Positions 22,456 through 44,185 of a stretch of DNA of 64,000 bases are shown piece after piece. How positions within the stretch are numbered: position 1 is the stretch's first letter; each line of letters opens with the position of its first letter. Under the pieces are notes generated by a model. The model was not told where the DNA came from. It saw only the letters and a program-made list of their open reading frames with translations, and did not search any database. This stretch comes from Diadophis punctatus similis (taxonomy: Eukaryota; Chordata; Lepidosauria; Squamata; Dipsadidae). The stretch spans positions 488,001-552,000 of the forward strand of contig JALIGW010000020.1 of assembly GCA_023053685.1 (NCBI GenBank). Direction: 5' to 3'. A program made the translations under genes and the position numbers.

Positions 22456-23583
22456 TTACTTTTGTTGCAAGCCTTTGTTCATTTGAGCCTTAGCTTTCTT
22501 CACTTCCTCTTTACAGGCCTGGGCTATTTGCTGGTATTCTGCCTTAGTTATTTCCCCTTCTTTCCACTTTTTATACTTGTCCTTTTTGTCTTTCAATTTG
22601 TTAGAGAGTTCTTTATGCAGCCATGCTGGTTTCTTTTGAGACCTATTATTTTTCTTCTTCGTTAGTATTGTGCTAGTCTGGGCTTTTATAATCTCACTTT
22701 TCAAAATTTCCCAAGCTTCTTGAGTTGTTTTCCCCTTGAGGATTCTCATCCATGGAATCTTTCCCAAGTTCTCTCTAAATTTATTGAAATTAGCCCTCTT
22801 AAAGTCCAAGACTCTAGTTTGACTTTGTTCTACTGTTTGTGTTTGCATAATGTTGAATTCCAATATTGCATGATCACTTGCCCCCAAGGTTCCTGTAGCT
22901 TCAACACCTTCTAGCATTTCATCTCTGTTAGTGAGAATTAAGTCCAATATGGCTGATCCCCTTGTTCCCTTCTCTACTTTTTGGGTAACAAAGTTGTCAG
23001 CTAGGTTTGTTAGGAACCTGTTGGATCTTCCACTTGGTGCAGAGTTTGTCTCCCAGTTGATGTCAGGATAATTAAAATCCCCCATTACTATTGTGATGTG
23101 CTTCCTACATACCTTAGTTAGCTGACTAGCAAAAAGTTCATCTATTTCCTCTGTTTGGTTGGGTGGCCTATAGTATAGACCTATGGCAATGTCATTTCGC
23201 ACTCCTTTAATATTGACCCAAATGCATTCAAGATGATTTTCATTATTGTTGTGCTCTATTTCTGTAAAGATGTAGTTATTTCTTACATATAGTGCACCTC
23301 CACCTCCTCTTTTATTTGGTCTGTTTCTTTTAAATAATTTAAATCCCTCTAGCTGTATATTCCATTTGTCAGTTTCATCCCACCAAGTTTCTGTAATGGC
23401 AACTATATCATATCTTCCCTCATTTACTTGAATTTCTAATTCACCCTGTTTATTCCTCATACACTGTGCATTGGTGTATAGACATTTAAGTCCATTTTGA
23501 TTGACCCTGTGTTTACTGTCTACATAACCTGTGTTGTTCCTGACTGCCCCTACTTTCTTGCCACCTGTTTGATTAGTGCACAT
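22456..23583 (-). pseudogene. CR1 endonuclease domain
   Basis: An uninterrupted 375-residue frame contains the apurinic endonuclease boxes: CLYTNAQCMRNKQGELE, VAITETWWDE, GLYYRPPN, IVMGDFNYPDI and ASDHAILEF, followed by a lysine-rich linker. The endonuclease nicks target DNA to prime reverse transcription. Its catalytic residues (E of ITETWW, D and N of GDFN, D and H of SDH) are intact, but the frame shifts before RT. Confidence 0.85.
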
Positions 23584-23672
23584 ATCTATGTTGTGTGCGC
23601 TGTTAACCCTATTAATTTTAGATTGCTGGGGACAGAAATGATCTGTATCAATTAATTCTCTGTCCCCGCTGT

Positions 23673-24176
23673 TCAGTTTAAATGTTTATCCAGGAAATCT
23701 GTGAATTTAATACCAAGTAGCTCAGTCCCTTTCTTTGATGGATGCAAACCATCTCTTTTGTACAGTTTTTCATTGGACCAGCTGCAGATATTATGACTAA
23801 TAAAACCACACAAATCCTTTAGCCACACATTAAACTCAGCTACACGTTGGCCTTTCCCTTTTTGTTCCTTATATATTGGTAAAACCTCTGAAAAGATAAG
23901 CCTATAACCTATACTACTAAGTTCATACCCCAAGCTCTGGAAGTCATTCTGCACAGAAAGTACATCTTTTTGGGACAGATCATTTGTGCCTAGATGTATA
24001 ATAGCATCAACATCACAGTCCTTACTGGCATTCTTGACTATCTTAAGAATCCGCCTCTTGTCTCTGCTGGCAGTAGCACCTGGCAGACACCTGACCTCTT
24101 TCAAAACTTTTCCTAAATTTACATTCCTTACAACTGAATCAGCCAGGAGCACCTCCCCCAACCTCTGTGAATTCAA
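23673..24176 (-). pseudogene. CR1 ORF1 with SGNH-esterase domain
   Basis: The minus strand reads VLLADSVVRNVNLGK, DAIIHLGTNDLSQKDVLS and LYKRDGLHPSKKGTELLG. These are the blocks of the SGNH hydrolase-like esterase in CR1/ZfL2-type ORF1. The Gly-Thr-Asn-Asp block and the Asp-x-x-His block (DGLH) are intact. The nucleophile block reads ADSVV where GDS is usual, so Gly is lost. The N-terminus is missing because the frame enters the 100-bp tandem repeats and meets a stop. Confidence 0.75.
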
Positions 24177-24467
24177 ACTGCAATGGAAAGGCTTTTACCC
24201 ACCTTTTCCCCTCCTTCTCTCACTCAGACTCACAAGTTGCAGCCAGGAGCACCTCCCCCAACCTCTGTGAATTCAAACTGCAATGGAAAGGCTTTTACCC
24301 ACCTTTTCCCCTCCTTCTCTCACTCAGACTCACAAGTTGCAGCCAGGAGCACCTCCCCCAACCTCTGTGAATTCAAACTGCAATGGAAAGGCTTTTACCC
24401 ACCTTTTCCCCTCCTTCTCTCACTCGGACTCGCAAGTTGCAGCCAGGAGCACCTCCCCCAGCCTCTG
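24141..24467 (-). repeat. 100-bp tandem repeat at the CR1 5' end
   Basis: AGCCAGGAGCACCTCCCCCA recurs at 24141, 24241, 24341 and 24441, an exact 100-base period over three full units and a partial fourth. The units are almost identical. They overlap the first codons of the remaining ORF1. Confidence 0.95.
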
Positions 24468-24469
24468 AC

Positions 24470-25380
24470 AACTCCCTTCTGCATCAACAGAGAATATGGA
24501 AATTGGCAAGAGTTTGGCAAGACATTGTCTCGTTATAGGTCCGTGAGATGTATAAGTGTCTCATCTGAAACTAAGGCGCTTGCTGGAATTCTTATGTAAC
24601 ATTCATTCATAATAAATACTCAACACCGAATCTCTATGATTCTTATTCCATGGATTAACTGTTTACAATTCCGATTATGAGGAAGGAAGTATGGCACTTT
24701 CCAGCTATCTGTTTCTTAATTTATCCATTGTATTGCAATTTGCAAAACTCTTTTTGAGGTTTCCTGGAGTTGCACTGAAGTTGTTGTGGCACACCCCTCA
24801 AGGGCCTGAGATGGTGCTCTTCTGCTTCCATGATTTGAATGAAGTCTGTGTTTGAAATAACAGCAACAGAGTAGCTTCCGATATGTGCAATGTATAAAAT
24901 ATATTTTCTTATATCAACATAGGGGATACAATTGTGATTTTCATTCATATATTTTAGGAAGGCTTGGGGAGTTTTGTCTCTTTTACACTGTCATCTTCTC
25001 CTTTGACATTGATCTTTTCTCCCCCCACCCAACCCCCACCCCATTGTTCTGATGCTATAATAATCAAAGGACTAGCAAATCCTCTCTAAGCCCAGGGAAT
25101 GTCTATAGTAGGGAGGGGTGATTGGGGTGCTCAGGGAGGGGTAGCACCTCTGGTGTAGGGGCATGTTGTGTCCTTTTACTGCAGCTCATTTTAGGGCAGC
25201 TGTTAGAGCAGCTCGTTCACCTTTGGTCCCCACCTGTCACTCAGCTCTCACCTGTGGCTCCTAGCAGCTGTAGCATGCACAGCGGCCACACCCCAGGCAA
25301 CAGCTTCGACAGGCTGGCCAAACCAGGTTGAGAGTAGCTGTTGGGTCATCGACCTTCGGTGAGATAGGGACTTGTCTTGT
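24470..25380. other. Unassigned sequence
   Basis: No exon or named repeat recognised. A GC-richer block at 25100-25380 resembles neither neighbour. Confidence 0.4.
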
Positions 25381-25383
25381 TTT

Positions 25384-25872
25384 TAATAGTTTTTTTTATT
25401 ATTTTTCAACTTTTAACATCACAATATCATAACACAGATCTACACCTATTCACATCTATTATTTTGCTTATACAATGCTTATACACAGTTTCCACATATT
25501 TACAATCTTACATCTTCTTTATCATATAGTCTTGTTTCTTAATCCTTTATCTTTTCTGACCCATTCATACCATTTTGACCATACTTCGTAATAGTCCGAA
25601 TTGTTTTGATTTTTAAGTTCGATAGTCAGTCTGTCCATCTCTGCACATTTATAAATTTTGTCCAATAACATATTGTCCGGAGGTATTTGGCTGTTCTTCC
25701 AATTCTGCGCGTATGCAACCTTTGCTGCTGTAATAATATGTATCATCAGATATTGTATGTTCCTGGGATGTTGCTTTTTTATGATTCCTAATAAAAAGAG
25801 TTCCGGGGTGTGCTCCACTGTTCTTCCTGTAATGTCACTTAGCCATTTATGTACATTATTCCAGTAGCGTCT
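25384..25872 (-). mobile_element. LINE-1 ORF2 3' fragment
   Basis: The minus strand at 25522-25818 reads TPELFLLGIIKKQHPRNIQY, IHIITAAKVAYAQNWKNSQI and WSKWYEWVRKDKG, typical of the C-terminal region of squamate L1 ORF2. The 3' untranslated region is AT-rich. 5' truncated. Confidence 0.8.
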
Positions 25873-25875
25873 TGT

Positions 25876-26215
25876 CTATGCCGAGCATGTGAAGACAGAT
25901 TCTGGCGGACTGAGCAGATGAAATCTACTAGAATAGGACAACGGCCATGAAGGCGGTCTCTGCAAATAATGTGGTATGCTAAGAGCACGGCAAGACACGA
26001 AAGACGCCCTGGTCAACCACTGCGCCCAGCCCATCTCCAACTGTCTCGACTCTTGTCCTGCTATTTAGAGCAAGATGGAATCTTGGAAGAGAGAGTGAGG
26101 CTGACTATGCGCACCTCTCCCTCACTTTAATCCAATTCACGTGCAAGTCTTGACATCGCCCCCAATTATAGATGTCAAGGTCCTCTTCGAATACGATGGA
26201 TGAACATAATAGCAG
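25876..26215 (+). mobile_element. BovB-type (RTE) LINE 3' end or BovB-tailed SINE
   Basis: The segment ends with blocks CACTTTAATCCAATTCACGT, GTCAAGGTCCTCTTCGA and ATACGATGGATGAAC, which resemble the 3' ends of BovB LINEs and of squamate SINEs that share that end. The coding part is absent. Confidence 0.5.
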
Positions 26216-26289
26216 GGAAAATTAATAGCTCAGCTTTGATAAAGTAGCCATGTCTCTACCTTGCAATTGATTAGATGATAGATAGATGA

Positions 26290-26625
26290 TTATTTAGATT
26301 TTTTTTTTGAATTTTTTCCGGGTTTTTTTTTCTTCTGCACATGCGCAGAAGCCGAATTTCTGGCACTGTGCATGCAGTCGCCATCTTGCTTTTGGCTTTT
26401 TGGGGGAGGGGGTTTGTTTGTTTTTTTTGCAATTTTTTCTGGTTTTTTTTTCTTCTGCACATGCGCAGAAACCGAGTTCCGGCACTGTGCATGTGGTTGA
26501 CATCTTGGTTTTGGTGTTTTTTTTTTAAAAAAAATTGCGTTTTTGCTATTGCGCATGCGTGCGTGCGTGGCCACGTGGCGCGGGAGAAAGTGAACTGGCA
26601 GCAAGGTAAGTTAGAACCCACCCCT
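26290..26625. mobile_element. hAT MITE fragment, left end missing
   Basis: The right end TTAGAACCCACCCCTG is present. The left end is lost in a GATA-rich tract. The interior has two copies of a CTTCTGCACATGCGCAGAA block about 120 bp apart. Confidence 0.7.
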
Positions 26626-26651
26626 GGATAGGTAGATAGGATAGATAGATG

Positions 26652-27170
26652 CAGGGGTGGGTTCCTAATTTTTGTACTACCACTCTGTGGGCATGGCTTA
26701 TGTTGTGGGTGTGGCTTGCCAGCCATGTGACTGGGTGGGCGTGGCTTCTCGGACTGCTGAAGGGAGGGGAACTGAGATAGGTCCTGCCGCCCATTCCCCA
26801 GCAGCTCGAGAAGCCTCGAATGTGCAAAAATGCCTAGGATCATCACCACGCATTCATGGCTTCTCGGACTGCTGAAGGGAGGGGAATGGAGATAGCTCCT
26901 GCAGCCCGTTCTTTCAGCGTCTCACACACTCCTTCAGCCATCCTCCCCTGCTTGGACTCACTGTGGGGTAGGAAGGCAGCACATGCGCAGTGCCAGAAGC
27001 TCGGCTTCTGGCCATGCGCAGAAGAAAAATTTTTAAAAAATGAAAAAAAATTTTTTTTAAAAAATGGCAGCACCTAGGCACCGGCAACTGACCGCACCGG
27101 TACTGTGACATCACCAGCGGGCCGCTACCGGTGCTATAGAGTGGGCCGCACCTGTAGGAACCCACCACTG
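26652..27170. mobile_element. hAT MITE (CAGGGGTGGGTTCC family)
   Basis: Begins CAGGGGTGGGTTCC and ends GGAACCCACCACTG. The flanks GATAGATG and GATAGGAG match at 6 of 8 positions within a GATA-rich target. Confidence 0.75.
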
Positions 27171-27326
<156 letters not shown>

Positions 27327-27379
27327 GTTCATATATGCAACAGATTTACAGTACACTGTCCCTCATCTGGAAATTGTCA

Positions 27380-28250
27380 CTCATGCTAAAATAATGGGAA
27401 AGGAATGAGGATTTGTACATGCAGATTTTTATATAACAATGAAGGCTTTCCCCAGATATACTGTACATATATAGATATAGATAAGATGGATAGGGCAGGG
27501 CAGGGCAGGGCAGGGCAGGGCAGGGCAGGGCAGCACAGGTCAAGACAAGATGAGAGAAGATGAAATGAGGCGAGGTGAGATGAGACAAGGGGAATAAATC
27601 TTTACAGGACTCTGGTTAGGCAAGGAAGCAATAGGGAACATGCTTTACTTATCTTGGACAGAAACAGAAAGGGATACATCATCAGAGAAGGTCATTGATT
27701 TAACAGGCCATAAGTGGATCAACTGCAAAATTGCTATGACAAAAGATAGCAGCTGCCACTCATCAGAGACCATAGCATCCTGGCAGCCCAGGATGAAATG
27801 GCTGCACAGGACAGAAACCCTCCAATATAGAGAGAGTGAGTGTGGACATTGCTGTCAATCAGAGATTGTGGCTGCTGCCGGGCAAGAGCAAAAGCCTGGA
27901 TACCATCAGCCCATAAAGACTAAGGCAGTTCAGGCCAGAAAGCATCTGTTTTGAATTTGAGCTGGAAAACACTGGCATGGGATGCATTTGCAACGGGCTG
28001 GGCATGGGAGGAAAAAGATGCCATCCATTCTTGCACTCAGGAAACTATCACCCTCTCTGTCATGGGCCAAAGAGAAAGTGTAGATATGCCCTCTATTTCA
28101 TCACACTATAATGGAAGAATAACTAGAAGGTAGTTTGATAATAATGATTATGATGAAGATGATAGTGATGATGATGGAGACATTTTCATCAGGAGTGCGT
28201 CAAGCCAAAAGTTAATGTGAGTCCTACTGATTAACTTTTTCAGGATTTGA
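27380..28250. other. Unassigned sequence with a short GGGCA repeat
   Basis: A (GGGCA)n tract lies at 27494-27532. Open frames at 27640-28133 (104 and 60 codons) have no recognised motif and no matching splice context. Confidence 0.4.
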
Positions 28251-28519
28251 CTAGAGTATGAAGCAGATTAACCTTCCTCTTACTTTGTACTGCAGCATCT
28301 GTGGTTGGTTCTCTTATTAAACTGGATCCAAAGGATCCATTTGCAATATCTGAAGTAGCTAAATAATGCTCATACAATTTATTAAGCACCATTTCCCATT
28401 GTGAAAGACTGGATCATCTGCAAAATCTTCCATTCCCTGGAGAAAATGAGTTTTTCTTCTTAAACAATGAACCAGATGGTAGTGGAGAAAACTGATTCTC
28501 AGAACAATATGGAATCGTA

Positions 28520-28626
28520 CAGGTCTGCCCAACCTTGGCAACTTTAAGACTTGTCTAGCTGACTGTCTGAGGAATTCTGGAGTTGAAGTCCACAGGTCTT
28601 AAAGTTACCAAGTTTGGACACACCTG
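28520..28626. mobile_element. Short hAT MITE, shared with copy 2
   Basis: Degraded ends (CAGGTCTGCCCAACCTTGGC and AAGTTTGGACACACCTG) around a GGAGTTGAAGTCCACA core. The counterpart is at 43867-43973, so it predates the duplication. Confidence 0.75.
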
Positions 28627-28647
28627 CAATAACATCGTAAAGTACCA

Positions 28648-28815
28648 CAGCCAGGAGTTTGATCCTGACAGGCTGAAGGTTGACTCAGCCTTCCATCCTT
28701 CTTAGGTCAGTAAAATGAGGGACCAGATTGTTGGTGGAAATATGATGACTTGGAAAACTGCCCAGAGAATGCTGTAAAGCACTATGGGGTGGTATATACG
28801 GTAAGTCTAAGGTCT
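28648..28815 (+). mobile_element. tRNA-derived SINE, 3' part, shared with copy 2
   Basis: TGACTCAGCCTTCCATCCTT, GTAAAATGAGG and TGTAAAGCACTATG blocks of the squamate SINE. The tRNA head is lost. The counterpart is at 44020-44185. Confidence 0.7.
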
Positions 28816-29033
28816 ATTGCTACTATATTACTATTGGTAACTTTTGCTCGTTACCAAAAGATCACTCTCCTTACTCTCAGTCAACCAACTTAATTCACAT
28901 GGGTAAACAAACCTACTGTTCAAAAGCAAATTGTTCTACTACAGAAATAAAGACCATACAACCAAGTCCATTTCATCCATGAGATGTATTGCACCTTCAC
29001 AATAAATATGAGATAGTTCTTCCAAAGTTTTTT

Positions 29034-29039
29034 TTTATT
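29034..29039 (-). terminator. AATAAA polyadenylation signal, cytokine gene 1
   Basis: TTTATT on the plus strand, 115 bases past the stop codon. The counterpart in gene 2 is at 44377-44382. Confidence 0.6.
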
Positions 29040-29153
29040 GCAGCAAGAATACTATCTAAGTCTACCCATCAGCCTAATCATACATTCTGGCTCCATTCCA
29101 ATTTGTATACACAAAGTCTATTAGAAACATAGATGCAGAACAGTATTTCTGAC

Positions 29154-38770
<9,617 letters not shown>

Positions 38771-39197
38771 CTCCCCAACTTTTCTACTTTTTCAAGTTTC
38801 TTTAGGTTCTTCAGAAGAAGGGAATAGTTTAACTTAAAATTCCTGGCAAACAAAAGATGGAAAATATCAAACATCTTCTGAACAATGTTGGTTGGTTTTC
38901 TCAAATACCAATGTAATGTATCCAGCGTTGGAGATCCATAACTTCTAGGGACAAGTCGTTCCACTGATTAAGGAACAGAAGGCTGCTATCAGTGATCAAG
39001 ATGGAAATGTATAAGAATTTAAGAGAAATGTATAGCATCCTTATAGTATTCTAAGCCTGCTGTAAAGGACCTACTTTTTCCTCAAAATTCCAAATTATCT
39101 AGGACTACAATTTCCCCTCTTATGAAAGGACAAAAGCCAAACCAAATAAAACCATCACCACCATCGAAATTAGTATTATTAATTATTGCTCATTATT

Positions 39198-39897
39198 TTT
39201 CTTTATAGTATACTTACAGCAAATATCTGTAAAAACCATCCAAACTAGGTTTATTCATTACAGCAATTTTTTTGAGAGTAGTGAATGAAAGTTGATTAAG
39301 ACATTTTGAATCCTGCCATTCCAGAATAAAAATATTCAAAGTTCTTTTAACTTGATGGCAAGACACTTCTGGGCTGCGGGCCATACTGAAGTACAGCATA
39401 TGATGAAAGTAGGAATAACAGAATAACAGAGTTGAAAGGGACCTTGGAGGTCTTCTAGTCCAATCCCTTCTTAGGCAGGACACCCTTTACCATTTCAGGC
39501 AAATGGTTGTCTAATCTCTTCTTTAAAACACCAGTGTTGGAGCACCTACAACTTCTGAAGGCAAGTCATTCCACAGATTAGGGAACAGAAGGTAGATATC
39601 AGTGATCAAGAATTATAGGAATTTAGGAAACTGTATAGCATCCTAGTATTCCAAGCCTGCTGAAAAAGACCTACCTTCCCCTACCCAAACCAAATAAAAC
39701 CATTGCCACCATCGAAATTATTTTTCTTTATAGTATATTTACAGCAAATATCTGTAAAAACCATCCAATCTAGGTTTATTCATTACAACAATTTTTGTGA
39801 GAGTAGTGAATGAAAGTTGATTAAGACATTTTGAATCCTGCCATTCCAGAATAAAAATATTCAAAGTTCTTTTAACTTGATGGCAAGACACTTCAGA
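39198..39897. repeat. Local direct duplication within copy 1
   Basis: Sequence at about 39198-39375 (TTATTCATTACAGCAA to AACTTGATGGCAAGACACTT) recurs at about 39725-39892. Copy 2 has it once (about 49955-50120). Confidence 0.85.
39415..39600 (-). mobile_element. CR1 3' fragment, shared with copy 2
   Basis: AACAGAGTTGAAAGGGACCT and GTCTTCTAGTCCAATCCC. The counterpart is at 49553-49740. Confidence 0.8.
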
Positions 39898-39999
39898 TTT
39901 CAGCACCAGTCTAATACATTTGGAAACTCGAGCTCTTTGGTTATTATTTGGTGTCATAAAAGTTTTTTATTTTTCTTATGATTTCAAGAAGACAGCGTG

Positions 40000-41830
40000 T
40001 GTTGACTTACTATAAAATGTGTTCTGAGCTGTATTTTTTTAAAAAGTTATTCTCTTTTCTCCCCCAAACCTATCGGACATGGTTTTAATAAGGATCCAAT
40101 CTGGGTTGGTCACCAAGACCAGAGTTTTTGTCTTCCAAGCATGACTCGGAAAACCTCAAGTCCCATTGACCGTCCCAGATTGAATGCTGCAACATTATCT
40201 TGGGACATGCATATTCACCTTCATTCATGGTTTTAAAAGTTGCATCCCTGCTTTAATTTTAAAAAAAACTATTGAAATATAAGAAAGGAAAATGGAATCA
40301 GAACAAATATAAGCAAGCCGTACAGATGTTTTTTAAAAGTGCTAAATAGAAAAGCAAACTAAATATAGTTAAACCAGTAAATACAAGGGCTTCTCCAAAG
40401 TAATTTTCTTAAAAGGAGATTTAGCTGTTATCATCTATTCCCAATGTACCAAAATATCAATGACTCTTGGACAGAAAATAAAAGGTTCTCTGCTCTATGG
40501 ATCTAGGAGCAGGTCCTAGGAGCAAGTAGTCTAACCCAATAAATCAAGTGACAATACCTGTGGAGATGTTCCTTCTTGGGCAGGAGATTCCTTCTGCTTG
40601 ATCATCTCTGGAACTGACATAAGATTTTATATCTATCACAGGGTGTTACCTGATGTGCCCATGGATAATTTGGGAATTAACCTCATGACTACTGTAAGAG
40701 ATCATCTATCACTACATCCAGCTATCCAAAATTTCCTATCTCTGCAGTATTGATTATCCCCAACGGCAGATGCCTCATAATCAAGATTAACACCCTGACC
40801 TTGCTTCAACTAATGCATGACATCACATCTGTCCTGCTCAAATTACTCACAAGAGTTGAGTAAACAACTCAGGGTCTGCTGCACTGCATTTCAAACTGTA
40901 ATTCATATTTCCATATTTAGGAGTAATTTGAGGGAAAAGGTTAAATTTCTCCTTAACACATGAAATAAAGGGCTTTAAACATGGGGCACTGCAATTTCCA
41001 CACGAATTGGACATGATATTACCTAAAATAAAATCGTCACAAATAGGTAGAAATCTTCCAACTGCATTCCTTAATTCACTGAGTTTGAGTTTATCGGCCT
41101 GAGATGTATTTTGTTGAGGAATTCATTTTGTATTATGCAGAACCTCTTATGGTGCATGAGATCTTCGTCTTAACCTTCTTGTTCATAACTGTTCCTAAAT
41201 TTTCCCCTTCCCTTCAGTTGCTAGAAAGCCACTCTTTTTTCCTGAGTGCTTTTTGCTTCCATGTGTCCTAATAAATCAAACACTTCAAGTGTACTGGAGC
41301 AAAACTTGTCAATGCAAGAATGTAAAGAAATTGACGTTGAATCAAGAATTGAGGCTCTTTCTCTCAAATGGAATGTTATTGATCAAACAGAAGTTAACTA
41401 CCAACACAATGAAACATGTCTTTCTGATCAAAGAGCCATAAAATGTGGGCAACAAGAGATACTGTACCTAATTATTCTTCTTAATGGCAAATATCTCCCA
41501 TGCAAATAGGAAAGAGATGCTTCATATCTGTTTGAGCATCATCCTACAAATTCTGCCAGATTTTCTCCAAGCTGAAGTTTCATGATATTTCCACATGGAA
41601 AATGCTGCACCTACTGTGGGAAATTCTTGCCCTCCTTTCATGCTCCCACTGACAATCTAGCAATTAGATGTTGAAAGCAGCCAAGACATGCAAATCAAGG
41701 TCACAGCTGGAGACACCCATTTTTTCCTGGCACTGCAACCATCAATAGCATGTGTCTTTTGGAGTGTTAGCCAACTACATTTACTTCCTTCTCCTCCCCA
41801 GATCCTGCTTCTCACTTTGGAGAAGAGAAA
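40000..41830. other. Duplicon sequence without recognised genes, copy 1
   Basis: Closely matches about 50215-51960. No exon signals recognised. The 87-codon frame at 41246-41509 sits where copy 2 has a deletion and shows no known motif. Confidence 0.5.
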
Positions 41831-42207
41831 ATGGGTGGAATGCAACCTAACCAGATAGACAAACCGCACCTTTCTTTTCCCCAAAGGCTGGTTTGTTTTC
41901 TCCTTCTTTCACACAAACGCATCTCTAGTAGTGGGAGATTACAGGGATCTATTGATGCCACTTGGGAATTGGACCAGAAGATGATGAAATGGGGAAAAGT
42001 ACTAATGGCAGTACCCCGAAAGAAATGAGATGGGAGGATACTGCATCCATTCTCACTCTAATCGATCTCTCAGTGGCTTTTGATACCATCAATTATGACA
42101 TCCTCTGGAATGGCTGCAGGGATTGGAGGTGGAGGGCACTTTGTGGTCCTGATTCATTTCTTCCTCTGAGATTATTTTCAGTCAATATTGATCAGGGGAG
42201 AGAGGTA

Positions 42208-43277
42208 TTTAGATTTATTATTAGAGTTGGAAGGGACCTTGTAGGTCATCTAGTCCAACCCCCTGCTCAAGCAGGAGTTCCTACATCATTTGAGACAGAT
42301 GGCAGTCCAGTCTCTCCTTGAAGGTCGCAAGTGTTGGGGTTCTCACAACCTCCGCTGGCAAGCTGTTCCACTGGTTGATCGTTCTCACCATCAGAAAGTT
42401 TCTCCTCACTTCCAGGTTGAATCTCTCCTTGGTCAACTTCCATCCGTTATTCCTTGTTTGGCTTTCTGGTGCCATAGAGAACAGCCTGACCCCCTCCTCT
42501 CTGTGGCATCCCCTCAAGTATTGAAACACTGCTATCATGTCACCCCTGGTCCTTCTCTTCGCTAGACTGGCCAAGCTCAGTTCCTGCAACCGCTCTTTGG
42601 ATGTTTTATTTTCCAGACCCTTTATCATCCTGGTTGCTCTCTTCTGCACTTTCTCTAGAGTTTCAATGTCTTTTTTGTAGTGTGGTGACCAAAACTGGAT
42701 GCAGTACTCTAGGTGTGGTCTGACCAAGGCTTTATAGAGTGGTACTAGTACCTCTCTGGTCCTTGATTGTATCCCTCTATTTATGCAGCTCAGGATTGTG
42801 TTGGCCTTTTTGGCTGCTGCTGCACACTGCTGGCTCATATTTAGTTGGCTGTCTACCAGGACTCCGAGATCCCTCTCGCAATCGCTGCTATTGAGTGTGG
42901 TTTCACCCAGTTTGTATGTGTATTTTTGATTCTTCTTGTCTAGGTGCAGAATTTTACTTTTCTCTGTGTTAAATTTCATTTTATTGGTTTGGGCCCAGTG
43001 TTCGAGTCTGTCGAGGTCCCTCTGGATTTTGAGTCTGTCCTCTGGGGTGTTTGCTACTCCCGCCAGCTTGGTGTCATCTGCAAATTTGGTTAGTTCTCCT
43101 GCTATTCCCTCATCTAGGTCATTTATAAAGATATTGAAGAGTACTGGGCCTAGGACGGAACCTTGTGGTACCCCACTGTTTACTTCTCTCCATGTGGACT
43201 TAGAGCCATTGAGGACTACTCGCTGGGTACGGTTGGTCAGCCAATTGTTAATCCATCTGGTTGTGTAGCTGTCTATG
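42208..43277 (-). mobile_element. 5'-truncated CR1, copy-1 specific
   Basis: The minus strand at 42281-42979 encodes HLDKKNQKYTYKLGETTLNS through EYCIQFWSPHYKKDIETLEK to a C-terminal INQWNSLPAEVV. Upstream, the [13 protein letters not shown] box lies near 43085. Copy 2 has the uninterrupted site near 53525. Confidence 0.9.
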
Positions 43278-43866
43278 AGCCTTGGTTTTTCCTTCTTTCT
43301 CTGCTATTGTTTAACACCTACATGAAACTGTTGTGGGAGGTCATCCGTCACCATGGCATCAGATATCATCAGTATGTTGATGATATTCAGCTTTACATCT
43401 CTGCCCATGATGAGTTAAGTAATGCTTTTTTTTTTGCCTTTTCCCTGTACCTGGAGGCTGTTGAGGTCTAGAGGGGTCTAGACTAAAACTGAACCCTGGC
43501 AATATGGAGTGGCTCTGAGTTAGGGGCTCTTTGGCTCTTGGAGAATTATCATATTTGATCATGGATGGGGTACACTGCCCAAGAGACTGACAGCCTGGAG
43601 GCTGATTAACCTTCATCTCACTTTGTACTATAACATCTGTGATTGGTTGTCTTATTAAATGAAATTAGCTTCCTAAGAATCCATTTGCAATATCTGAAGC
43701 TGTTAAATAATGCCCATTATACAATTTATTAAGCAGCCTCTCCCATTGTGAAAGTCTGGATCCTCTGCAAAAATTTTCATTCCCTGGAGAACATGAGTCA
43801 TTCTTCTGAAACAATGAACCAGATGGTACTGGAGAAAACTGATTCTCATAACAGTATGAAATAACA

Positions 43867-43973
43867 CAGATGTGCCCAACCTTGGCAACTTTAAGACTTG
43901 TCTGACTGATTAGCTGAGGAATTCTGGGAATTGAAATCCACAATCTTAAAGTTGCCAAGTTTGGACACTCCTG
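43867..43973. mobile_element. Short hAT MITE, shared with copy 1
   Basis: Flanked by AAATAACA and GAATAACA (7 of 8). Counterpart of 28520-28626. Confidence 0.8.
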
Positions 43974-44019
43974 GAATAACAACTTACTGTACTGTTATTA
44001 GTACTGTAACTCTGTCCAC

Positions 44020-44185
44020 AGCCCGAATTTCTATCCTGACAAGCTCAAGGTTGACAACCTTCCATCCTTCTGCGATCAGTAAAATGAGGAACCAGATTGT
44101 TGGGAGCAATATGCTGACTCTGTAAACAGCTTAGAGAAGGCTGTAAAGCACTATGAAGTGGTATATACTGTAAGTCTAAGTACTA
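44020..44185 (+). mobile_element. tRNA-derived SINE, 3' part, shared with copy 1
   Basis: AACCTTCCATCCTTCTGCGA, GTAAAATGAGGAACC and GTAAAGCACTATGAAG blocks. Counterpart of 28648-28815. Confidence 0.7.

Larger units (their letters stand above)
20703..24467 (-). mobile_element. CR1 LINE, nearly full length but degenerate
   Basis: The minus strand carries a tandem-repeat 5' end (24141-24467), ORF1 with an SGNH esterase domain (23673-24176), ORF2 endonuclease (22456-23583), reverse transcriptase (21450-22221) and the C-terminal domain (20760-21449), then the conserved 3' end CTTCCAACTCTG and a microsatellite tail. Frameshifts separate the ORF2 blocks. Confidence 0.9.

Noticed and set aside
24141..24467. 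CRISPR-like array (regular repeats)
   Set aside because: Units are contiguous 100-bp repeats without unique spacers, in a vertebrate LINE.
26271..26849. 192-codon Lys-rich minus-strand frame
   Set aside because: Lies across hAT MITE fragments with repeated blocks and poly-T runs.
41246..41509. 87-codon frame in the duplicon as a further cytokine exon
   Set aside because: No IL-1 family motif or matching phases, and copy 2 lacks the segment.
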